Assembly: GCF_016820655.1 (NCBI RefSeq)
Contig: NZ_WSFT01000028.1
Coordinates: 87,308 to 151,307, forward strand
DNA: 64,000 nt
Origin: Anaeromonas frigoriresistens
GTDB lineage: Bacteria; Bacillota; Clostridia; Tissierellales; SIT17
Direction: 5' to 3'
Of the stretch, positions 46,485 through 53,790 are shown piece after piece; within the stretch, counting starts at the first letter, position 1; each line of letters starts with the position of its first letter. Both the position numbers and the translations under genes were made by a program. The notes under the pieces are model-generated. The model saw only the letters and a list, made by a program, of their open reading frames with translations. It made no database searches and was not told the origin of the DNA.

Positions 46485-48371
46485 TTAATTACCTACTCTT
46501 CCCATCTTGTTTACTATATTTTCAATCATTTCATCAATAGCATTTACTACTCTACTATTAGCTGTATATGAGTGTTGAAATTTTAGCATATTTGTCATTT
46601 CTTCATCCATAGATACAGATGAGATGGCACTCTTCTCATTAACTATATTTTGTATAATAACATTTTGAGTATCTTCAACGACCATTGATTCATTAGCTGC
46701 TACACCTATCTCAGATATTATACTTCTATAAAAATTATCTGAAGTTAAATTACCAAATATATACTTATCTCTTAATTCAGCTATCTCTTCACCAATAATA
46801 CCGTCTCCATTATCTCCATCTTGGGACACTGCAAAATTATTTAAAGTATTTAATTTTGGATTTAAAGCAATATTTCCTGCTTGAAGTCCAATTGAAGGAT
46901 TTATAGCTTTAAATATAGCTTCCCCAGGATCTCCTGATAGAGTCTTACCTTTTTCATGTATGTAATTTATATTTCTAGTAAAAGTATTAACAAATGCATT
47001 TAATTTCTGTTTAATAGACGGTATAATTTCTGTATAATCATCTATATAGCCCATTTCTCTTGCCATAGAATCAGTGGTCTCTTGAACCACATCCTCTACT
47101 GTTAGATTGCTATCAGAAGACGAGAATAAAGTACCTCCAGTAGCTACTGCAATATCACTCCATCCATCAGATTGGTCAGAAATAATACTTATTGAAACTC
47201 CTAATTCTTTCAGTTTATTGAGATTATCTTGAGTTACTACTATGGAATTATCTGTTGCTATAACTATTTTCTTGTGAGCACCACTTTCCCAAGTTTCATT
47301 GCTTACATAGTCTATTAGCTTATTAATATCAGATATATCAGGGCTAGTATTGTTTACATTATGGGTAATATTTCTATTGTCTAAGTTACTTTCATAGTCT
47401 AACAATATATCATTAATTGCAGGATTTCCAGGAGATATCTGCTTATCTATCACTTTAACATCTACCTTTGGATCAACTGCTCCATTATTCTTGCCTAATA
47501 TTGTATTTTGTACGTCTCCTCTTGCTTTAACTAAGCCTAAAATATATCCACTTTTCATCTCTACCTCGACAGGACCAGGCATGTCCTTCCAATATACATC
47601 ATAAAAAGAACTATTAATATTTTTTGGCTCCATTTCTCTATAGTTATTATTACTAACTAGTTCTACTCCACCTACATAAACATCCACACAAGAATTACTT
47701 TTTTCTACCGTCTTTATATTTACAAGATTAGATAATCTATCTAATAGTCCATTTCTTTTATCTCTCATATCGTTTGCTAATCTATCATCACTTTCAGATT
47801 CCATTATAACTCTATTTAAATTAGCTATCTCTTTAGATATATTATTTACTTCTTGTACAGAGTTATATATATTCTCATTTAAATTTATTTGCAGTAAATC
47901 TATCTGATCGCTCATATGATTAACAGTCTCTGTGAAGGCTATGACCCTTTCCTTTACTAGTCCTCTAATAGTAAGGTTGCTGGGATCTTTAGATAATTCT
48001 TCAAATCCATTCCACAATTGATCCATTACCTTCTGTAGTCCTGTACCAGTCATTTCGTTTAATATTTCTTGTACCTGATAGAAAACATCATTTCTGGCTT
48101 CCCAATACCCTTTAATATTAGATTGATCTCTAAATCTAATATCTAAAAACTCATCTCTTATTTGTCTTATTTCTTGAATACTTACTCCTGACCCTATCTG
48201 ACCAGGAACTCCAGGTATTGTATAATATGATCTCGAACTTTGTACTACATCCTGCCTTATATATGTAGGATTATCTGCATTAGCTATATTATGTGATACA
48301 GTATCTAGTGCTTTTTTGTTTGAGTATAATCCTGAAATTGCTGTAGATAAACCTCCAAATGTAGAATTCAT
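46485..48371 (-). CDS. flgK: FlgK-type hook-associated protein with vWA-like insert
   Basis: A 628-residue FlgK paralogue. Conserved ends: STAISGLYSNKKALDTVSHN and NADNPTYIRQDV at the start; SMDEEMTNMLKFQHSYTANS at the end. Between about residues 325 and 435 is an extra region resembling the C-terminal half of a von Willebrand factor A domain (KIVIATDNS, LKELGVSISIIS, IAVATGGTLFSSSD). No MIDAS DxSxS motif is seen. FlgK proteins form the hook-filament junction. The insert would face outward and could bind something outside the cell. Confidence 0.88.
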   Translation of the reverse strand: MNSTFGGLSTAISGLYSNKKALDTVSHNIANADNPTYIRQDVVQSSRSYYTIPGVPGQIGSGVSIQEIRQIRDEFLDIRFRDQSNIKGYWEARNDVFYQVQEILNEMTGTGLQKVMDQLWNGFEELSKDPSNLTIRGLVKERVIAFTETVNHMSDQIDLLQINLNENIYNSVQEVNNISKEIANLNRVIMESESDDRLANDMRDKRNGLLDRLSNLVNIKTVEKSNSCVDVYVGGVELVSNNNYREMEPKNINSSFYDVYWKDMPGPVEVEMKSGYILGLVKARGDVQNTILGKNNGAVDPKVDVKVIDKQISPGNPAINDILLDYESNLDNRNITHNVNNTSPDISDINKLIDYVSNETWESGAHKKIVIATDNSIVVTQDNLNKLKELGVSISIISDQSDGWSDIAVATGGTLFSSSDSNLTVEDVVQETTDSMAREMGYIDDYTEIIPSIKQKLNAFVNTFTRNINYIHEKGKTLSGDPGEAIFKAINPSIGLQAGNIALNPKLNTLNNFAVSQDGDNGDGIIGEEIAELRDKYIFGNLTSDNFYRSIISEIGVAANESMVVEDTQNVIIQNIVNEKSAISSVSMDEEMTNMLKFQHSYTANSRVVNAIDEMIENIVNKMGRVGN

Positions 48372-48388
48372 TTATTTACCTCCATATG

Positions 48389-48877
48389 CTAAGCCTTTTT
48401 ATTAAATAAACTTTTTGGTGACTGAGACTTCTTCTTATCACTGCCATAGGTTAACTCAGTATCGTTTTGAGTTAATAAATTAAGATTTAAGGATATATAG
48501 TCTAAGGAATCCTTAATTAAAGAGGAGTTCAAATCATTCCTATCTTTTATATTAGATAGCACCTCTACTATATCATCTTTTAATCGGGATATTTCTTCTC
48601 TCTCATCCTCATTGACTATTTCTAACAGACTAGTCACATCTAAAGTTTCCTTTATACCTCTTCTATGTCCAATATTAAATATAACCTTCTCTCTAAGGTT
48701 CTCAAATTTGCCTAATTTATTTATAATATTATGTTCTTCTGATGTGATTTTATCTAATTCTTTAATGTCACCTTTAACCAATATGTCTGTTTTCTTCTCT
48801 ATTACTTCTAGCAATTCTTTATAGACTATTATCTCTTCTGATAAAACCTTATTTAAAATTTCAACTAAGTTTTCCAT
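48389..48877 (-). CDS. flgN: Flagellar export chaperone FlgN
   Basis: A 162-residue helical protein (MENLVEILNKVLSEEIIVYK) with a charged, flexible tail. Position between flgM and flgK and the long helices fit FlgN, the chaperone for FlgK and FlgL. The ATG at 48877 has GGAGG upstream; a TTG two codons earlier is less likely. Confidence 0.85.
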   Translation of the reverse strand: MENLVEILNKVLSEEIIVYKELLEVIEKKTDILVKGDIKELDKITSEEHNIINKLGKFENLREKVIFNIGHRRGIKETLDVTSLLEIVNEDEREEISRLKDDIVEVLSNIKDRNDLNSSLIKDSLDYISLNLNLLTQNDTELTYGSDKKKSQSPKSLFNKKA

Positions 48878-48898
48878 AATCAATCCTCCATTTAATAG

Positions 48899-49183
48899 TT
48901 ACTTTCTACTATTAATATCTTCGATAATTTTCTCTGCTACTTTTTTTGGATCGATACTATAGTTTCCTGAGTCTACTTTCATTTTTATCTCTCTTATTTT
49001 TTCCTCTCGTATGTCAGGAGAATCTTTTGCTACCTTCAAGGCCTTTTGAATATCCTTTGCCTCATCTGATATGGTGAATTCATCCTTCTTTTTAAGTCTA
49101 GAATTCTCTGATACTTCCTTTTTATCCTTATTATCATAGGCTTTCATTATATTTTTTATATTGTTATTATTAAATATTTTCAT
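48899..49183 (-). CDS. flgM: Anti-sigma-D factor FlgM
   Basis: A 94-residue FlgM: DEFTISDEAKDIQKALK and the C-terminal sigma-binding helix region REEKIREIKMKVDSGNYSID, KVAEKIIEDI. It holds sigma-D until the hook is complete. It is the first gene after a sigma-D promoter, so it is made by the sigma factor it inhibits. Confidence 0.93.
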   Translation of the reverse strand: MKIFNNNNIKNIMKAYDNKDKKEVSENSRLKKKDEFTISDEAKDIQKALKVAKDSPDIREEKIREIKMKVDSGNYSIDPKKVAEKIIEDINSRK

Positions 49184-49219
49184 AAAAACACCTCATCTCA
49201 CCGATTTCTTCTATCTTTA

Positions 49220-49247
49220 TTATCGGCAATGATGAGGCATAACTTTA
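49220..49247 (-). promoter_or_regulatory. Sigma-D promoter of the flgM operon
   Basis: Minus-strand TAAA (49244-49247), 16-bp spacer, GCCGATAA (49220-49227). It lies in the gap between yvyF and flgM. Confidence 0.85.
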
Positions 49248-49257
49248 ATATATTCTA

Positions 49258-49665
49258 TTATTTATTTCTAAGTCTCCCTGCTACATTCATTTGTCTTCCT
49301 GTTTTCCTTGATTCAAAAGGATTATTTTTAGGTCTACTAGCTCCCTTTAATTCATTTTCAAGTTCATATGCACATTTATCACAGAACCTTCCACTCTTTA
49401 TGGGTTGTCCACAGTTTTCACAGTCTAATATAAGATTGTGACCATCCTTTATTTCTAATCTCCCTTGTCTAAGGAAATTAAGGATCTTTTTTGTAGATAC
49501 TCCCGTCTCTTCAGAAACATCCTGAATTGCCGCTTGAGGATGATCATATATGTATTCTCTCACCCTTTGGAATAGCTCGTCCTCTTCTTTTCTACAATGA
49601 TAGCAAAAAGGAAACCCATCGTAATTATATATCTTTCCACACTTTTTACAGTTTCTTACATTCAT
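49258..49665 (-). CDS. yvyF: YvyF-like flagellar-region zinc protein
   Basis: A 135-residue protein with two CxxC zinc-type motifs: NCKKCGKIY with FCYHCRKEE, and CENCGQP with FCDKCAYE. Between them is a helix-turn-helix-like section (QDVSEETGVSTKKILNFLRQ). It matches the conserved small protein between comFC and flgM in B. subtilis. Function is unknown; a regulatory role is suggested by the fold and location. Confidence 0.85.
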   Translation of the reverse strand: MNVRNCKKCGKIYNYDGFPFCYHCRKEEDELFQRVREYIYDHPQAAIQDVSEETGVSTKKILNFLRQGRLEIKDGHNLILDCENCGQPIKSGRFCDKCAYELENELKGASRPKNNPFESRKTGRQMNVAGRLRNK

Positions 49666-49713
49666 TTTACACCCTCCACTTTTTCAGAATTCTCTATTAT
49701 TTCTTATATTCTA

Positions 49714-50358
49714 CTATAAATCTCTTCCTGTTGCTATAGTAATCAAGTAGGTATTTATAGCTCCAGCTTCTATTAGTATTTTTGAAGCCTCATTATATGT
49801 GGCTCCCGAAGTGAATATATCATCTACTATAAGTACTGTTTTTCCAATGAATACTTCACTATTTTTTACTTGAAAGGCCCCTTTAATGTTTTCTCTCCTA
49901 GCCCTTTTCGTTAGTCCACTTTGACTTTTAGTCTTCTTTATTTTAAGTAGGTTCTTTGTATCCATTGGTATTTTAGTAGACTCAGAAAGAAACTTAGCTA
50001 ATAGCTCTGACTGATTAAAGCCTCTATTTGATTTCTTTTTTCTTGATAATGGGATAGGTACTATTATATCTATATTTTCTATCTCAGCAGATTCAAAAGC
50101 TTCCAATATAATATTTCCTAGAACTTTATACAGATATGGATTTTTACCATATTTATATTTAAATATTATATCCTTTACTACTTCTTCATATCTAAGGGGA
50201 CATATTACATCCTCTTGAACTACATGATTGATAAAGGGTAGCTTATTCCTACATTCATTACATAAATGATTCTCTATCTCTTCATAGTATTCATCACATA
50301 TGAAGCAAATATTTTCTTCTGGATATATCAAATTTAATAATACCTTAAAAATTTCCAT
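49714..50358 (-). CDS. comFC: ComFC phosphoribosyltransferase-like competence protein
   Basis: A 214-residue protein: N-terminal four-cysteine zinc site (ICFICDEYYEEIENHLCNEC) and a phosphoribosyltransferase-type C-terminal half with VLIVDDIFTSGATYNEA, the PRPP loop. ComFC acts with ComFA in taking up single-stranded DNA. No comFA is seen next to it. It starts the run of genes leading to flgM, as in Bacillus. Confidence 0.92.
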   Translation of the reverse strand: MEIFKVLLNLIYPEENICFICDEYYEEIENHLCNECRNKLPFINHVVQEDVICPLRYEEVVKDIIFKYKYGKNPYLYKVLGNIILEAFESAEIENIDIIVPIPLSRKKKSNRGFNQSELLAKFLSESTKIPMDTKNLLKIKKTKSQSGLTKRARRENIKGAFQVKNSEVFIGKTVLIVDDIFTSGATYNEASKILIEAGAINTYLITIATGRDL

Positions 50359-50500
50359 ATCATCACCCTTTATCTATTCAAGAATTTCACCACACATTTC
50401 TTATTCTTCTTTTATTTTATATATCCTTTTTTATTTTATTACAAGAACGCCTTTACAATCTATTCATACTATAGTAGTAAAAGTAAAGAAGGTGAATTAG

Positions 50501-52228
50501 ATGTATTCTTATAATTTGTATCCTGCTGGTATTAAAACAATCTATGGAACTAAATGGGGCTATATCAATAATAAAGGAGACTTTATTATAATACCTCAAT
50601 ATCAAAGGGCTAGAGAGTTTCAAGCAAATGGACTAGCTATTGTTGAAAAAGAAGACTTATGGGGGATTATAGATACTTCTGGTGAGTATGTTGTTTATCC
50701 ACAATTTGAAGGTATTATGGATTTTTCCGAAGGAAGAGCTCTAGTAATTGTCGAAGGGGGGTTTAAAGTTATCGATGAAAAAGGAAACATACTAACTAAA
50801 AGAGCTTATAATTATATTGATCCATATCAAAATGGAAGAGCTTTAGCTAGTATTACAAATACTGAAGGCTATTCTTCCTATGGTTATCTGGATCTCCAGG
50901 GTCAAGAGATAATCCCTACTATATATGATATGGGATATCCCTTTAAGAACGGAAAGGCTATAGTAAAAATATCAGAAAATAAGTTTGCATTAATTAATAA
51001 ACAGGGAGATATTCTCTATGCCTATAACTATCCCATGGTAGGTAATTTAGGCAATGGTCTCCTGGCTTTCCAAAGGGAGTTAGGAGGCAAATACGGATAT
51101 ATTGACATAAAAGGAAATGAAGTTATACCCCTTAAGTACTCCTCTGCTCAACCCTTTTCTAAAGGCCGAGGTATAGTAAATATCTCAGAGGATGTATTTT
51201 ATAATAAATATGGTTTAATAGATAAAGAAGGAAATTTCATCATTGAGCCACAATACAATGATATATATATGTTGGGAGAAAATAGAGCAGCTATAGGCAA
51301 GGCTAAAGTGGAAACAGAACCCTATATGGGATCAAAATATGCAATTGCTGACATTCTGACTGGTGATATATTAACAGGATTTGTTTATAATAATATATCT
51401 CCCTATAACAGGAACTATGCTTCTGTATCAAATGACACAATGACTTTCTTTATAGATACTAAAGGGCTACCCAGTTATTCATTACCTATAGTAAAAGGCA
51501 GTGGGGAATTATCCTTTATAGGAGACTTGATTAAAGCAAATATAGATCAAAAACTTTTCTATTTAAATAAAGAAGGAGACATTATTTGGCATCCAAATTA
51601 TATTATTCCTTTAAATGATCAATTCCAGATATTTGAGAAAAAGCATAAGCCAAATAAGGATTATTTAGTATACTATCCACAAATTCGAGGTATGAAAAAT
51701 GAAGATACTCAAAAAGAAGTAAATAATCGATTAAAAGAATTGTCTAAAGTTATCCCAATTGATAATGAAAAGCAACTGGACTATAGCTATACCGGGACTT
51801 TTTCTGTTGAGTTTTTCAAGTGTCATCTTCTAGTATTAAAACTAGAAGCTTACAATTATACCTTTGGAGCAGCTCATGGTATGCCAAGTCAGGTTTTCCC
51901 CCATATAGATTTAATAAGCGGAGAATTTTATCAGCTGGAGGATTTATTTAAAGAAGATAGTAATTATGTAAAAGTATTAAGTGATGTTATCTCTTATCAG
52001 ATAGAGAATGACCCAGATTATTCCTATGTTTTTCCTGGGAGTTTTGAAGAAATAAGTAAAGATCAACCCTTCTATGTAAATGAAGATGCTTTATATATTT
52101 ACTTTGAACCCTATGAAATAGGACCCTATGTAGCAGGATTTCCTACTTTCCGTATTCCATTTAATGAGATTTATGAAATCATTAATACTGAAGGAGATTT
52201 TTGGCAAGCTTTTAATTCATGTAAGTAA
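50501..52228 (+). CDS. WG-repeat protein with DUF3298 domain
   Basis: A 575-residue protein. Residues about 10-345 hold around seven WG-type repeats (KWGYINNKGDFIIIPQYQ, LWGIIDTSGEYVVYPQFE, KYGYIDIKGNEVIPLKY, KYGLIDKEGNFIIEPQYN). Residues about 370-570 resemble the DUF4163/DUF3298 pair found in RsiV and PdaC (YNYTFGAAHGMPSQVF, YIYFEPYEIGPYVAG). There is no signal peptide or membrane segment at this start, which is odd for DUF3298 proteins. Function unknown; DUF3298 in RsiV binds lysozyme. Confidence 0.8.
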   Translation: MYSYNLYPAGIKTIYGTKWGYINNKGDFIIIPQYQRAREFQANGLAIVEKEDLWGIIDTSGEYVVYPQFEGIMDFSEGRALVIVEGGFKVIDEKGNILTKRAYNYIDPYQNGRALASITNTEGYSSYGYLDLQGQEIIPTIYDMGYPFKNGKAIVKISENKFALINKQGDILYAYNYPMVGNLGNGLLAFQRELGGKYGYIDIKGNEVIPLKYSSAQPFSKGRGIVNISEDVFYNKYGLIDKEGNFIIEPQYNDIYMLGENRAAIGKAKVETEPYMGSKYAIADILTGDILTGFVYNNISPYNRNYASVSNDTMTFFIDTKGLPSYSLPIVKGSGELSFIGDLIKANIDQKLFYLNKEGDIIWHPNYIIPLNDQFQIFEKKHKPNKDYLVYYPQIRGMKNEDTQKEVNNRLKELSKVIPIDNEKQLDYSYTGTFSVEFFKCHLLVLKLEAYNYTFGAAHGMPSQVFPHIDLISGEFYQLEDLFKEDSNYVKVLSDVISYQIENDPDYSYVFPGSFEEISKDQPFYVNEDALYIYFEPYEIGPYVAGFPTFRIPFNEIYEIINTEGDFWQAFNSCK

Positions 52229-52265
52229 TACAAAGCCTTTAAGCTTGTCTTAAAGGCTTTGTATT
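52227..52265 (+). terminator. Terminator of the WG-repeat gene
   Basis: Arms AATACAAAGCCTTTAAG and CTTAAAGGCTTTGTATT with a 5-base loop, right at the stop codon. It may also stop the short minus-strand riboswitch transcript. Confidence 0.85.
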
Positions 52266-52298
52266 GAAATAAATTGATAAAATAAAAAAACAACCACT

Positions 52299-52367
52299 CT
52301 ATAGAATGCCTGCTAAAGTCTCACTGTATGGATTAAATAAATAGAAGTTAAATAGAATTCTTTTCAT
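52299..52367 (-). CDS. 22-codon ORF controlled by the c-di-GMP riboswitch
   Basis: ATG at 52367 preceded by AGTAGGAGATAGG (AGGAG at 5-base spacing) and ending in TAG at 52299. The peptide starts MKRILFNFYLFNPY and continues SETLAGIL: basic start, then hydrophobic/aromatic. It is the only ORF after the riboswitch before the converging gene's terminator. After its stop come a self-complementary stretch (CATTCTATAGAGTG) and a T tract. No function can be given; it may be a small peptide, a leader, or chance. Confidence 0.5.
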   Translation of the reverse strand: MKRILFNFYLFNPYSETLAGIL

Positions 52368-52387
52368 CCTATCTCCTACTTTTTAAA

Positions 52388-52470
52388 CTATAGCAGCCTG
52401 ACTATCCTGACATTTGATATGTTTTAGACTCATGGCTTTGCGTCCTCAACTTTCGATGAGTTTGCCTTTA
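52388..52470 (-). ncRNA. c-di-GMP-I (GEMM) riboswitch
   Basis: Minus-strand sequence with the class I hallmarks in order: GGCAAAC, a stem closed by a GAAA tetraloop (CATCGAAAGTTG), GGACGCAAAGCC, CTAAAAC in the second stem-loop and CAGGATAGTCAGGCTGCT at the 3' side (tetraloop receptor and P1). The closing helix GGCA/TGCT pairs with one G-U. It starts about 20 bases after the stop codon of the GAF-PAS gene and 20 bases before the 22-codon ORF's ribosome site. Confidence 0.85.
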
Positions 52471-52489
52471 TTTATACTTATTATTTTTC

Positions 52490-53770
52490 CTAATAATTTT
52501 TCAATTCTATATCAGATTCTCTCACTTTAGTTATATCTCTTGCTATTACATAGACTCCCTTTATTATATTATTAACAATGATGGGAACACCTTGGACATC
52601 TAATAAAATCTCATCTCCATTCTTCCTAAAGGTTGCCACCTCAAATCTTACAGCTTCTCCATCTTTTACTTTATTAAATTTGCCTAACACATTTATTAAT
52701 TTACTAGGAGGTAGAAACTCGGTAAAATACTTTCCTATTATTTCTTTCTGTGAAAAACCTAATAGACTTTCAACTCTAGGATTAGCCATAGAAATAGTGC
52801 CCTTTAAGTCTATAGAAAATATAAGATCCATATTATAATCATATAAGCTTTTATATAGTTGTTTATTTTCATGTAAATTGTATTCTATATTTTTAAGATG
52901 AGTTAAATCCTGTCCTATACTATAATATTGGACTTTCCCCTTTTCATTAACAGAAAATTTATTAAAAATAAAAGTTTTGATCTTGCCGTTAATATAAAAT
53001 TTATTTTCTACAATTGTGTTTTTTGTATCTTCTATGAATTTATATTTCTGCTTCTCTTTAAGATGGGGAAGATAATAGTCCCATATCTTTCTTTCTTTTA
53101 TCTCCTCTGAAGTTGTCTCAAAGAATTTCAATGCAGCATCATTATAGTCAATAAAATTCCCCTCTGTATCTGATAATATTATAGGATTAATTGATCTTTT
53201 AAATATCTCTTTGTATTGAGTCTTCTTATCTTCTAATACATTCAATATTTTATGTTTTTCAAAAATTATACTTAGCATGTCTATAAACATATTAAATAAA
53301 TAAATATCAAATTTACTCCATTTTTTAGGCTTATCTATTTTTTCAAAACCTATAACTCCTAAAATATTTTCTTTATCTTTTATTGGCAAAATCAGTATAG
53401 ATTTTGAATTCTTACTACATAAAAAACTTAATTCCTTTTTAGCATCTTCCCTTACCTTATTTAAATTATTAATCTTCACTTTATTATCCTTTGTGATTTC
53501 TCTCATAACCCAAGGAATAGATGAAATATTTATATTACTCATTTCAAATTTTGATATAGTTTTTGGATTACTCCATTTATGAGAACACTTTAAAGATTTT
53601 CCCTGACCTTTCAAAAGAAGAATACATATTCTATCTACTTTACTAAACTCCCCCACATCTTTTAGGGCAGAAGTAATATGTTTATCCACATCAGACTCCC
53701 CAATAAAGCTAGTTGATACATTTAGTATCTTTTCTACAAAGCTTCTAAGTACCATATAATTATTAACCAT
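52490..53770 (-). CDS. GAF-PAS-PAS sensor protein without output domain
   Basis: A 426-residue protein: GAF-like domain (about 20-170, KVDRICILLLKGQGKSL), PAS (about 185-295, NPIILSDTEGNFIDYNDAAL) and PAS (about 305-418, FSIDLKGTISMANPRVESL, YVIARDITKVRE). It ends 9 residues after the second PAS, where a GGDEF, kinase or other output domain would normally follow. It may be a real stand-alone sensor that works with the GGDEF-EAL protein upstream, 20 bases before it, or a shortened gene. ATG with GGGGGAG upstream. Confidence 0.85.
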   Translation of the reverse strand: MVNNYMVLRSFVEKILNVSTSFIGESDVDKHITSALKDVGEFSKVDRICILLLKGQGKSLKCSHKWSNPKTISKFEMSNINISSIPWVMREITKDNKVKINNLNKVREDAKKELSFLCSKNSKSILILPIKDKENILGVIGFEKIDKPKKWSKFDIYLFNMFIDMLSIIFEKHKILNVLEDKKTQYKEIFKRSINPIILSDTEGNFIDYNDAALKFFETTSEEIKERKIWDYYLPHLKEKQKYKFIEDTKNTIVENKFYINGKIKTFIFNKFSVNEKGKVQYYSIGQDLTHLKNIEYNLHENKQLYKSLYDYNMDLIFSIDLKGTISMANPRVESLLGFSQKEIIGKYFTEFLPPSKLINVLGKFNKVKDGEAVRFEVATFRKNGDEILLDVQGVPIIVNNIIKGVYVIARDITKVRESDIELKNY

Positions 53771-53790
53771 AATACTCCCCCTTTAGAATA

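Noticed and set aside
46463..46485. Recent duplication or assembly error giving two flgK copies
   Set aside because: The two proteins differ greatly in length and sequence, so they are old paralogues.
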